From Flavobacterium sp. (GTDB lineage Bacteria > Bacteroidota > Bacteroidia > Flavobacteriales > Flavobacteriaceae), in the NCBI RefSeq assembly GCF_027484705.1, contig NZ_JAIXSL010000007.1, forward strand, positions 248,001-312,000: 64,000 bases of DNA, in the 5' to 3' direction. The notes beneath the pieces were generated by a model, which made no database searches, was not told the origin of the DNA, and was given only the letters and a program-made list of their open reading frames with translations. Shown here one piece after another: positions 8,478-16,378 of this stretch. Positions within the stretch are counted from its first letter, which is position 1, and every line of letters starts with the position of its first letter. A program made the translations under genes and the position numbers.

Positions 8478-8602
8478 TTGTGGCAAAAATTTCCTATTTA
8501 TAAAAATTGCCACAAAAACTGTGGCAAAAAAAAATTCACAATTCATTTTGCCACAAAAAAAGTGGCGAAATTTTTGCGCGACGAAAAATTGCCACAACAA
8601 TA
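8478..8602. repeat. Three 41-bp units of alternating GTGGC / GCCAC half-sites
   Basis: GTGGC starts at 8480, 8521 and 8562, and GCCAC at 8509, 8550 and 8591. Period is exactly 41 bp and the spacing within each unit exactly 29 bp, while the interiors differ. The junctions form operator-like palindromes: TTGCCACA-N5-TGTGGCAA at 8507-8527 is perfect, and 8548-8568 is a weaker copy. The array ends 4 bp before the start codon of the HTH gene, so it covers that gene's likely promoter and leader. The half-site spacing (12 bp start to start across a junction) suits a dimeric HTH protein. I read it as a cooperative, probably autoregulatory operator. Confidence 0.8.
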
Positions 8603-8606
8603 TCCG

Positions 8607-9137
8607 ATGATGAAAAAAGAAGCCTCCATCCGAACGTTACTAAGTCTTACCCAAGAAAATGCCGCGATGTTGCTTGGCGTGAGCCGCAGTCAATGGTCAA
8701 TGTACGAAATCGGCCAACGCGACCTCCCCTTAGCCGCCAAGCAACTTCTAGCCGAAATGCTCACCCACATACAAAAACCTAGCGCCACAGCCAAACCCGC
8801 AACCGACAAACAGCAACGCGCCAAACAACACCAACAGCTCGAACGCTTACTCCGCGAAAACGAATACCAACAATTAGTGCTAGCCCGAAAAACAGCCACG
8901 ATCCAAAAAAAGCAAGACGCACAGGCACGCTTATCGATCCTCGCTGATTTCTTAAACAAGCGTGAAGCAAAAGGTGAAGCCACGGGAGCCATGCACCACC
9001 AAAGCATCCTGCGCAAAGCACAACAAACTCTGGCGGATGATCATGCCAACATACTGATGCAATACGAATTAAAAAAAGAGGTGTTGGAATTTGAACAAAA
9101 AGTAATCGAATATAAAATGAAACAGCAGGATTTGTAA
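8607..9137 (+). CDS. Orphan helix-turn-helix (XRE-like) DNA-binding protein with coiled-coil tail
   Basis: This 176-residue protein begins at the first of two adjacent ATGs (8607, 8610). Residues about 6-50 form a Cro/CI-type HTH: RTLLSLTQENAAMLLGVSRS then QWSMYEIGQRDLP. The rest is charged, Gln/Lys/Glu-rich and predicted largely helical (RLLRENEYQQLVLARK; LKKEVLEFEQKVIEYKMKQQ), suggesting a coiled coil or oligomerisation region. I recognise no effector domain. It stands alone between tRNA-Phe and a VanZ-like gene on the other strand. The operator-like array directly upstream suggests it represses itself. An in-frame extension to 8478 would translate the repeat array and is rejected. Confidence 0.75.
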   Translation: MMKKEASIRTLLSLTQENAAMLLGVSRSQWSMYEIGQRDLPLAAKQLLAEMLTHIQKPSATAKPATDKQQRAKQHQQLERLLRENEYQQLVLARKTATIQKKQDAQARLSILADFLNKREAKGEATGAMHHQSILRKAQQTLADDHANILMQYELKKEVLEFEQKVIEYKMKQQDL

Positions 9138-9244
9138 AATGGCGCTACAAAAAATCCAAATAGCAATAGTCTGTTTTTTTATGATTCTCAAACAACAATT
9201 TTCTAGGACTTACTTTAAATACTAACGCATCGAATGAACGCTGA

Positions 9245-9928
9245 CTAGAGCGCAGCAGCATATTTTTCATAAATTTTTGTTCTTTTCAATACCAAAAAAA
9301 ACAGGATTCCGAAAATGGCGCCAACAGAATTCAAAAGTTGGTCATCAAGTTGTGCTTTTCTGCCGGGTATAAAAAAATGCTGCACGCCTTCGAGCAAGGC
9401 ACCGCCTAAAAAGCAAATTCCGAAAACGAGCCAATAATTGCTTTTGTATTTCCTGCGATGAAAAAGAATAGACAATGAAAAAATAAAATAAGTCATAAAA
9501 TGCGACACATTGGAAAAATGGTCTAAAAGATAATTCGTAGAAGTGGCCTGATTGATGAAAGTATTTCTTTCGTTGGGAATCACAGGTTCTGTCTGCTGTT
9601 TCTGATCATCGCACATACTGCCCAACATCGGGATTTGATCCGCAATTTCCTGGGTTATGATTTTTACGCCTCCGTCCTCATACCGAGTATTGGCCGGCGG
9701 ATTTCCAGACCCCAGAAAACACTCTGGGTTAGGATAAGCATATTTGCCTTTCCCGGAATAATAAAAGATAGCCTCGCTTTCGACGGTCCCAAAATTGTCC
9801 CCTACTTTGGGCATTTCGTGATAAATTTTCTTGTCGAGGCTTGAGCCGTATGGAATGCATTCTAAACAAGCTATAACCGCATAAACGAAAATGGGATGAA
9901 TGATGAATTTTATGATTTTAAAAAGCAT
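9245..9928 (-). CDS. VanZ-like membrane protein
   Basis: The protein has 227 residues from the ATG at 9928; a GTG six codons upstream (9946) is the alternative. An N-terminal membrane segment (HPIFVYAVIACLECIPYG) is followed by a roughly 110-residue soluble region with four cysteines, and then three membrane segments. The C-terminal part has the VanZ-like signature LLEGVQHFFIPGRKAQLDDQ then LLNSVGAIFGI. VanZ-like proteins are named after a teicoplanin-resistance protein, but most members have no known function. The long periplasmic insert between the first and later membrane segments is unusual for the family. Monocistronic by position. Confidence 0.75.
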   Translation of the reverse strand: MLFKIIKFIIHPIFVYAVIACLECIPYGSSLDKKIYHEMPKVGDNFGTVESEAIFYYSGKGKYAYPNPECFLGSGNPPANTRYEDGGVKIITQEIADQIPMLGSMCDDQKQQTEPVIPNERNTFINQATSTNYLLDHFSNVSHFMTYFIFSLSILFHRRKYKSNYWLVFGICFLGGALLEGVQHFFIPGRKAQLDDQLLNSVGAIFGILFFLVLKRTKIYEKYAAAL

Positions 9929-9995
9929 TTTGTCAATGGGTATCACGAAGTATTTGGAACGGGCAATTTAAGCAAAAAGCGTCAAAGTCGAAATA

Positions 9996-10026
9996 AAAAA
10001 AATCCGTTTTGAGGACGGATTTTTTT
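9996..10026 (-). terminator. Terminator of the sugar-utilisation operon
   Basis: Inverted repeat AAAAAATCCGT (9997-10007) with ACGGATTTTTT (10015-10025), 7-nt loop. It overlaps the stop codon of the PfkB kinase and ends transcription on the minus strand before the VanZ-like gene. Read on + it also carries a T-run, but no + gene ends here. Confidence 0.85.
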
Positions 10027-10951
10027 ACAATAATTCTTGTGCTATATTGATATTATCGGGCAACCTGCCTACATTCTGCAGCTTGATACTCGCCAATTTC
10101 TGTGCGATCGACAAACATTCATCGAGACTCTTTTTTTGGAGTTTAGCAAATAAAAAACCCGTCCAGAAAGCATCGCCTGCGCCTGTGGTGTCTTTTACAT
10201 CCTTGATGGGAAGTGCCTGCTGAGAAAAAACACCTGCTGATTTGTCGGACAATTTCACACCATCTTTCCCTTTGGTCAAACAAACCGTGGAAACGCCCAA
10301 CTGATGAAAATAATCAAAAATCTCGTGCTCTGTTTTCACTTCACCAAACAAACGCAAACAATCATCTTCACTGACTTTAACCAACGGATTATTCGACAAA
10401 TAGTCTTTCAGGATTTGATGCGCTTCATAGCGATTGGGCCAAATTTTTTCGGAATAATTGATATCAATACTCAACTGCAATCCTAATGATTTTGCTTTGT
10501 GGGCGCGATTTAAAATAGTACTTCGCGCAGGTTCTTTACTCAATGCGAAGCAAGTGGTGTGAAAAATTTTAGCGTTCGCCAGCAAATCGTCCGGGATTTG
10601 GTCCTCTAAAATCTCGCAATCCGCTTCTCTGTAGGCTATAAAATCGGGGGTTTGGGTAGACCGTGAAATAAAAATGACCGACGTAGGCTTGGTCAACGAC
10701 TTTCTGATTTGCGAAACAAGCACTTTGTTTTTTTGTAATTTTTCCATCACAAAAATACCCAAGCCATCACTTCCACTCGTAGCCACTAAAGCCGCATTCA
10801 ACCCAAGCCGCGAAGCATTGACCGCAACGTTTGTCGGTGAACCTCCTAAAAAACGATGAAAATCTTTGGTGTTTTGAAGCGTTTCAATCTCGTGCCCAAT
10901 AAAATCGATGAGCACTTCTCCTACGCATATAATGTCAATTTGTGTATCCAA
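10025..10951 (-). CDS. PfkB-family sugar kinase, probably fructokinase
   Basis: This 308-residue ribokinase-fold kinase has the N-terminal ICVGEVLIDFIG, the first PfkB signature GGSPTNVAVNASRLG (about 36-50), and the second signature DTTGAGDAFWTGFLFAKL near 254-271, with Asp260 as the expected catalytic base and the GAGD anion hole. The start codon is TTG (10951-10949), one base after the TAA of the upstream glycosidase gene, pointing to translational coupling. No in-frame ATG lies near the expected start. In this locus its most likely job is to phosphorylate fructose released from a sucrose-type sugar. The precise sugar is inferred from context. Confidence 0.85.
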   Translation of the reverse strand: MDTQIDIICVGEVLIDFIGHEIETLQNTKDFHRFLGGSPTNVAVNASRLGLNAALVATSGSDGLGIFVMEKLQKNKVLVSQIRKSLTKPTSVIFISRSTQTPDFIAYREADCEILEDQIPDDLLANAKIFHTTCFALSKEPARSTILNRAHKAKSLGLQLSIDINYSEKIWPNRYEAHQILKDYLSNNPLVKVSEDDCLRLFGEVKTEHEIFDYFHQLGVSTVCLTKGKDGVKLSDKSAGVFSQQALPIKDVKDTTGAGDAFWTGFLFAKLQKKSLDECLSIAQKLASIKLQNVGRLPDNINIAQELL

Positions 10952-10952
10952 T

Positions 10953-12128
10953 TTAAATTAGAAGTTTAAAATTATCCTGTATTATTTGTTGTAAAAAAAC
11001 GGACGATGCTGCGCTCCAGGCACAAAAAGGAACGCCATTGGGAGCCGTAGTTTTGGTATTGAAATTTTCATAAAATCCAAAATCGGATTGCGCATTGGCT
11101 TTGTGAATCGCCGTCAAAACTGATGCTGCTGCCTCTTTCTCGCCTTTTGAAAACAAGGCCCAGCCGAAAAAACCATTGACCATAGGCCAACTGCCGCCAT
11201 TATGAAACTCGTAAGGGAAATTTCGGAATTCATACTTGCAATTGTTTTTCAACAAATTCCAATCCGGATCGGTTTCTGAAATCGGTGGCCAAAATGCCGG
11301 AATCAATTGCATCTCTTGCATCATTGAAAGTTTTTCGGAGTATTTAATCACTCTTTTTTGAAAACTATCACTACCGATATTAAGCAATAAGGCCAGTGAA
11401 TTAGCAAAAGCGTCGAATTGTGTTTTATAACCTGCAGGCGAAAAAGAACAAGGCATGTATTCTCGAAATTCTAATTCGTGGTAAGCACGCTCATGGAATT
11501 TTTCTCCGTTACTATTGGGTGTAAAATTGATTTCTATCTGTTGGGTGATGTTCGCAATTTTAGCGGCTATAGATTCTTGTTGGGCAAAATGATTATAAGA
11601 TTTCAACGCCCATATCCGAAGCAGTTGATCGTAAAGCGTATAACCGTCGGTGATGTATTCATCGGCCCAATTCCCGGAAAGCGGCACATACATTAAATGC
11701 TTGTTGTTGAATTCCCAAGCCTCAAGAAGCTGCCAGCATTTGTGAATATTCGGCTCGAATTGCTTTACAAACGAAGCGTCATTTTTATAAAAAGCATACT
11801 GACAAATTCCGATGACAAACCACGAAACCGCATCGACCCTGCCGGCCAAACCACCATAACTGACTTCCGTTTCTTGTTCTGAGACCAGCACATTCGAAGG
11901 AATCGTTCCGTTGGCATGCTGGTGTTGGGCTAAAGTTTCGAGTGTGTTTTTGAATGTTGCTATTAATTGTTCATCGCCCGAGGCTAAAGCCGCCAAACCG
12001 CAAATCACACCATCACGCGCCCAAACTCTTTTATAGTTAGTAATGGATGCTGCACTGGCTAAAAATCCTTCCGAAGAAGAGCAACGGTGTAACAATTCAA
12101 TGGCTTTTATGTAAGGTGTGTTGGGCAT
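10953..12128 (-). CDS. (alpha/alpha)6-barrel glycosidase (amylo-alpha-1,6-glucosidase/GH100-like), putative sucrose hydrolase
   Basis: The protein has 391 residues and no signal peptide, so it is probably cytoplasmic. NYKRVWARDGVICGLAAL (residues 27-44), YGGLAGRVDAVSWFVIG, WADEYITDGYTLYDQLLRIW and FHNGGSWPMVNGFFGWAL are blocks expected of six-hairpin glycosidases related to the debranching-enzyme C-terminal domain and alkaline/neutral invertases. The Asp in GRVDAVSW and the Asp/Glu in WADE are candidate catalytic acids, by analogy only. Its ATG overlaps the transporter stop codon (TAATG), and the kinase follows at once. With a sugar/H+ symporter and a fructokinase-like enzyme, intracellular sucrose cleavage is the best guess; trehalose or other glucosides remain possible. 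Confidence 0.75.
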   Translation of the reverse strand: MPNTPYIKAIELLHRCSSSEGFLASAASITNYKRVWARDGVICGLAALASGDEQLIATFKNTLETLAQHQHANGTIPSNVLVSEQETEVSYGGLAGRVDAVSWFVIGICQYAFYKNDASFVKQFEPNIHKCWQLLEAWEFNNKHLMYVPLSGNWADEYITDGYTLYDQLLRIWALKSYNHFAQQESIAAKIANITQQIEINFTPNSNGEKFHERAYHELEFREYMPCSFSPAGYKTQFDAFANSLALLLNIGSDSFQKRVIKYSEKLSMMQEMQLIPAFWPPISETDPDWNLLKNNCKYEFRNFPYEFHNGGSWPMVNGFFGWALFSKGEKEAAASVLTAIHKANAQSDFGFYENFNTKTTAPNGVPFCAWSAASSVFLQQIIQDNFKLLI

Positions 12129-13513
12129 TAAGCGACGATTTGATTTTTATTTTTAACGGTGATAAACAAAGTAAACACAGCGCCAATGATCAGGAACAAA
12201 CCTGCGAGTCGGATCACATTGACCGGATTTTTCCCTAATAAATCATACACAAAAAACTGCATCGTAAAAATTTGAATCGCCATCGGAATGACAATAAACA
12301 TATTGAAAATGCCCATATAAACACCGCGTTTTTCTTTTGGAATGGAACCGGCCAGCAATTGATACGGCATCGCCATCATTGAAGCCCAAGAGATTCCGAG
12401 TCCGAAAGAATACAAATAAATGGAACTGATCGCTACTGGTTGTCCGAACGGATTGTACAGATGAAAAAGCACATCGACATTGTTGAGATACGGAATGCAA
12501 ATCAGTCCTAAACCGCCTAAAACCAAAGCGCCAAAATGAACGCCTTTCGCACCAATCTTTCGGGCAATCGGAACCAAAGCAAAAGCCACTACAAAACAGA
12601 TGATATTATATGTTCCGTTTAAGTTTCCCGTGAGCAGTTGGGCTTTAGAAAATCCTTCAGATGCTTGATCTGTAGTGTGAAAAACCGACACCGACAAACT
12701 CGAAGTAATGTATTCCCAATAACAAAACATCGCGTACCAGCTAAAAAATTTCACGGGTATGAGTTGTTTCATCGTGAGCGGCATGGTTTGAAAAGCCATA
12801 ACAATATCTTCCCAAGTTCTTTTAAAAATATTGGCTCTTGCTCTCTGCAATGCCATTTCTTCAAGTTCGGTTTCTGTAGGTGGATATTCTTTGGTCGTAA
12901 AAACCGACAGCAAAATAGAAACGATAGCGGCCACGGCACCGATAAAAAATGCATAATAAGTATACGTTGGAATGCCGTTGCTCATTTTGTCCGTAATCGC
13001 CAAAACACCAAATGCGACCAAAATGGCCGGCGTAAAATTGGCTAAAGTAATTCCAAGTCCGGTAAAAAAGCTTTGCATTAAAAATCCAATGGAATGTTGT
13101 TGGTTGGGCAATTTATCGGCTACGAAAGCGCGATAAGGTTCCATGGCGATGTTGTTTGCGGCATCTAAAATCCAGAGCAAACTGGCGGCCATCCAGATAG
13201 AAGTAGAGAACGGCATAAGCACCAAAGCCACACTCGAAATAATCGCGCCCACCAGAAAGAATGGTTTTCTGCGGCCAAATTTTGGTGACCAGGTGCCATC
13301 GCTAATCGCTCCGATAATCGGTTGTAAAATCAAACCTGTAATCGGGCCGGCCAACCACAGCATGGGCAAACTCGCTTCATCGGCGCCTAAATATTTGTAG
13401 ATGGCGCTCATATTGCTTTGCTGCAGTCCGAAACTGAATTGGATGCCGAAGAATCCGAAATTCATGTTCCAGATTTGCCAAAAGTTGAGCTTAGTTTTTT
13501 TGAACGACATCAT
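12128..13513 (-). CDS. MFS sugar transporter, SLC45 / sucrose-symporter-like
   Basis: The 461-residue protein has about 12 membrane segments. The N-terminal FGIQFSFGLQQSNMSAIYKY and LAGPITGLILQPIIGAISD, then SPKFGRRKPFFLVGA (the MFS loop 2-3 motif RxGRRxP), are characteristic of the glycoside-pentoside-hexuronide/SLC45-type proton-coupled disaccharide carriers. It should bring the sugar across the inner membrane after the TonB receptor has moved it across the outer membrane. Two adjacent ATGs (13513, 13510) are possible starts. The stop shares a base with the start of the glycosidase gene. A terminator-like hairpin separates it from the receptor gene upstream. Confidence 0.85.
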   Translation of the reverse strand: MMSFKKTKLNFWQIWNMNFGFFGIQFSFGLQQSNMSAIYKYLGADEASLPMLWLAGPITGLILQPIIGAISDGTWSPKFGRRKPFFLVGAIISSVALVLMPFSTSIWMAASLLWILDAANNIAMEPYRAFVADKLPNQQHSIGFLMQSFFTGLGITLANFTPAILVAFGVLAITDKMSNGIPTYTYYAFFIGAVAAIVSILLSVFTTKEYPPTETELEEMALQRARANIFKRTWEDIVMAFQTMPLTMKQLIPVKFFSWYAMFCYWEYITSSLSVSVFHTTDQASEGFSKAQLLTGNLNGTYNIICFVVAFALVPIARKIGAKGVHFGALVLGGLGLICIPYLNNVDVLFHLYNPFGQPVAISSIYLYSFGLGISWASMMAMPYQLLAGSIPKEKRGVYMGIFNMFIVIPMAIQIFTMQFFVYDLLGKNPVNVIRLAGLFLIIGAVFTLFITVKNKNQIVA

Positions 13514-13536
13514 GGTTTTCTGGATTAAAAATTAAA

Positions 13537-13571
13537 AACAATTCCTGCATTATAAAAATACAGGAATTGTT
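13537..13571 (-). terminator. Hairpin between receptor and transporter genes
   Basis: Perfect 11-bp arms (AACAATTCCTG 13537-13547; CAGGAATTGTT 13561-13571), followed on the minus strand by TTTTTAATTTTTAAT. As an intrinsic terminator it would cut most transcripts after the receptor gene and let a fraction enter the transporter operon. Confidence 0.78.
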
Positions 13572-13598
13572 AACTAAACAAAACATCTTGAATTATTA

Positions 13599-16223
13599 TT
13601 AGAACCTGTAGGACAATGCCATCGAAACAGATCGTCCTGGCAAAGGTCTCGCTCTTACATAGTTTACGGTATTCTCTACAATTTTTCCTTCTTCAGCTTC
13701 AGTAATCGCTAAAGTGTCGAACAAGTTATTGCCGGCAACGTTTAATGACAATCCTTTGGTAATGGCAAATTCAACAAAACCGTTGACAATCACGTAACCA
13801 TTCATCACCAAATCATTAGAATCTTGTGCGTATGATTTCGTTTGTCCGATGAAACTCAATCCTAAAGTATTTTTCTTTTGAGAAAATTTATATGTCGGAA
13901 TGAAATTATACATCATTTTAGGCTGTCTTCTAGGCTCGTTTCCTTCGTTGCCGCCTGAAGTAATTTCAGCTTTGGTGTAAGTAAAACCGCCGCGTAGGTT
14001 CAAATCGTCCGTCATATTGTAAGAAGTCTCCAATTCCAATCCCATAGATTTGTAATCGTTTTGGATGAAACTGTTGGAAGTCGCTTCAAATCCGCCTTCT
14101 TCGTTTGTGATGGCGTTGAATAAAGTAGCGTACAAATAACCTTTAGTGAATTTTCTTTTGTATCCGATTTCTGCCTGAGTCAAGTAATCGATGTTTTTCA
14201 CTTTATCGCCATCCAAATAATTCATACTGGAATCGAACAAAATACGATCGGCTTTAGCGGAAGCGCCGCGGCTGAAACGCGCAAATACTGATTGCGTATC
14301 AGACAACAAATAATTGGCACCTGCAGAATAAGAAACGTAATCGTAATCGTAATCAACAGTCGTTGGTTTGGCATTATTGACCGCAAACACATTTTGTTCC
14401 GGCGCTGAAATAACACCGTCATTGTTGATGTCGTAAGCTTTAGAAGTTCCTCCGGCAAAAGATCCGGTCACTTTTCCTTTGTCATAACGCAGACCGCCTT
14501 CGAGCGAAAGTTTGTCTGTGGCTTCGTAAGAAATGTTGGCATAAGGCGCTGTAACATCGTATTGCGTGTCGTAGTTTCTGGCCAAATTCCCCCATGCTGG
14601 TGTTCCGTATGCATACAAACCGTTTTCAGAAAGTAAGTTTCCTGCGGCGTCAGAAACATTAATCAAACGAGGATTGTCATCAGACACTTCCTGCAAATAA
14701 GAATTCCACAACCAGGACATCGAAATGTTCTGAATGGATTTGAAATATCCGGCGGTGATGCCCACTTTGTCAAACTTTTTAGTCAATCGCAAATCGTTCA
14801 TGAAGTTGTCAAAATTGTTCAATTGCGTATCGAACATGTGAATTCTGGCTACCAAACCGTTAGGCGTATTGAATGCCGCACCATTGTCTGCATAAGATAA
14901 AGTAGCGCCGGTGCCAAAAGAACCAGCAATCGCTGCAGCTGTTCCTACTTCTGCAGGAAAAGGAGCGATAAACAATCCTTTGTTCGAGGCATAACGAATG
15001 TTATCGGTGACTTTCCAGTCGCTGTCTAGATCGAATGAAGCGCTGGCTCCAATAGATTTTGACACGGGATTCATCCCATCTTTAACCGAAGCACGACGCA
15101 ATTGACCGTCTGGACCAAGACCTAAATCATGCGTGAGATATATCGATTGTAAAGCACCATGTGTCGCATCAAAACCATCGACATTGCCCCAAGTCGGATT
15201 CGAATTGGTTCCGGTTACTTTTACAGGCATAGGCATATAAGCCGCCGCTTTATCGTTGAGGAATTTAGCATACACAGTCACAAATCCTTTTTCGAACTCT
15301 TTGGTAAGGTTTAATTTAATTTGTCCGCCGTTGTTGGCATTGAAGCCCGTTTGTCTGACACCTTCTCCGGTTCTGTAAAAACCACCGGCGTGAAAATACA
15401 AGCCATCGCCTACTCTAGCACCATAATCTAAATCGGTTCTGAAATTGTTGTAATCCAATCCGAAACTACTGGTCATCGTACCGCCTTCCGTTTTACCGGT
15501 TTTGCTAATGAAATTGATGATTCCGCCCGGAGCATTCGAGGACAAAACTGAAGCAGAACCACCTCGGATTGCTTCAATTTTTGAAATATTCCCATCAAAA
15601 CGGGTGAATATATCTGCAGTAGCAAATGAGATGTCGCCATATAAAAGCACTGGCAAACCATCTTCCTGAAGTTGTAAATATTTAGATCCGCCCGAAGAAA
15701 TAGGCACACCGCGAACCGCGATATTGGCATTTCCTTCACCGCCTGAAGACTCTGAACGTATCCCTGGAATGGTTCTGAAAATCTCTGCAGTCGAACGTGG
15801 CGCTGATTGTTCCACTTGTTTGACGTCTAAAGTGGTAATCGAAACACTGGATTTGATTTTGGCTCTAGGATTGACAACCCCAGTAACCACAACATCATCC
15901 AAAACATTGGCATCGTCTGCCATGGTAATGTTCTGAATGGTATTGCCCGCGACTTCCACTTTCATTTTTGTGGTTTTAAACCCAACGAATGAAGCCACGA
16001 CTTCTACAGTGCCGTTGGCAAGATTTGAAAAGGTGTATTTTCCTTCCGAATCGGTTGAAGTGCCTTTTCCGGTATTGGTAATGGTAACATTCACTGCCGG
16101 AATCGGATTTCCTTTAGCATCGGAGACGATACCAGACAGTGCATTTTGCGAGAAGGCGCAATGAAACAGCAGCAGCATCGCCAACAGCCCGAGCCTTTTC
16201 ATAAGCAAAGTAGTTTTTTTCAT
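13599..16223 (-). CDS. TonB-dependent outer-membrane receptor with carboxypeptidase-like N-terminal domain
   Basis: The 874-residue protein has a signal peptide (residues about 1-25). A CarboxypepD_reg-like domain spans about 27-110 (SGIVSDAKGNPIPAVNVTIT; YTFSNLANGTVEVVASFVGF). The plug lies at about 125-235 (SAPRSTAEIFRTIPGIR; IEAIRGGSASVLSSNAPGG), and a beta-barrel runs to the terminal SMALSYRF. It imports a ligand using TonB energy. No SusD partner is encoded beside it, so it is a stand-alone receptor rather than a SusC/D pair. It is the promoter-proximal gene of the sugar locus and is divergent from a LacI regulator, with two LacI operators between them. The ligand is presumably the disaccharide handled by the downstream genes. 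Confidence 0.92.
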   Translation of the reverse strand: MKKTTLLMKRLGLLAMLLLFHCAFSQNALSGIVSDAKGNPIPAVNVTITNTGKGTSTDSEGKYTFSNLANGTVEVVASFVGFKTTKMKVEVAGNTIQNITMADDANVLDDVVVTGVVNPRAKIKSSVSITTLDVKQVEQSAPRSTAEIFRTIPGIRSESSGGEGNANIAVRGVPISSGGSKYLQLQEDGLPVLLYGDISFATADIFTRFDGNISKIEAIRGGSASVLSSNAPGGIINFISKTGKTEGGTMTSSFGLDYNNFRTDLDYGARVGDGLYFHAGGFYRTGEGVRQTGFNANNGGQIKLNLTKEFEKGFVTVYAKFLNDKAAAYMPMPVKVTGTNSNPTWGNVDGFDATHGALQSIYLTHDLGLGPDGQLRRASVKDGMNPVSKSIGASASFDLDSDWKVTDNIRYASNKGLFIAPFPAEVGTAAAIAGSFGTGATLSYADNGAAFNTPNGLVARIHMFDTQLNNFDNFMNDLRLTKKFDKVGITAGYFKSIQNISMSWLWNSYLQEVSDDNPRLINVSDAAGNLLSENGLYAYGTPAWGNLARNYDTQYDVTAPYANISYEATDKLSLEGGLRYDKGKVTGSFAGGTSKAYDINNDGVISAPEQNVFAVNNAKPTTVDYDYDYVSYSAGANYLLSDTQSVFARFSRGASAKADRILFDSSMNYLDGDKVKNIDYLTQAEIGYKRKFTKGYLYATLFNAITNEEGGFEATSNSFIQNDYKSMGLELETSYNMTDDLNLRGGFTYTKAEITSGGNEGNEPRRQPKMMYNFIPTYKFSQKKNTLGLSFIGQTKSYAQDSNDLVMNGYVIVNGFVEFAITKGLSLNVAGNNLFDTLAITEAEEGKIVENTVNYVRARPLPGRSVSMALSYRF

Positions 16224-16305
16224 GGTTTAAAATTGTTTGATTACTAAATATTGCGTTTATTTATTTCGAAATTAGATTTTATACTGTTAAAAAATGAGAT
16301 AATCT

Positions 16306-16325
16306 TTTCGAAAACGTTTTCGAAA
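16306..16325. promoter_or_regulatory. LacI-family operator 1
   Basis: A perfect 20-bp palindrome, TTTCGAAAAC followed by GTTTTCGAAA, with the central CG typical of LacI-family sites. It lies in the divergent region between the receptor and regulator genes. Confidence 0.85.
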
Positions 16326-16329
16326 TCAC

Positions 16330-16343
16330 CGAAAACGTTTTCG
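16330..16343. promoter_or_regulatory. LacI-family operator 2
   Basis: A perfect 14-bp palindrome CGAAAACGTTTTCG, repeating the core of operator 1. The two centres are 21 bp apart (two helical turns), placing the bound dimers on the same face of the DNA. Confidence 0.83.
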
Positions 16344-16378
16344 AAACTTTTGTGATATTTTATTTCCATATTTGTCCT

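Noticed and set aside
8478-8602. CRISPR array
   Set aside because: The conserved parts are 5-10 bp half-sites in alternating orientation, only three units exist, and no cas genes are near; it fits an operator array better.
10953-12128. Calling the glycosidase a GH32 invertase or sucrose phosphorylase
   Set aside because: It lacks the GH32 NDPNG-type motif and the GH13 barrel motifs; its blocks look like an (alpha/alpha)6 enzyme.
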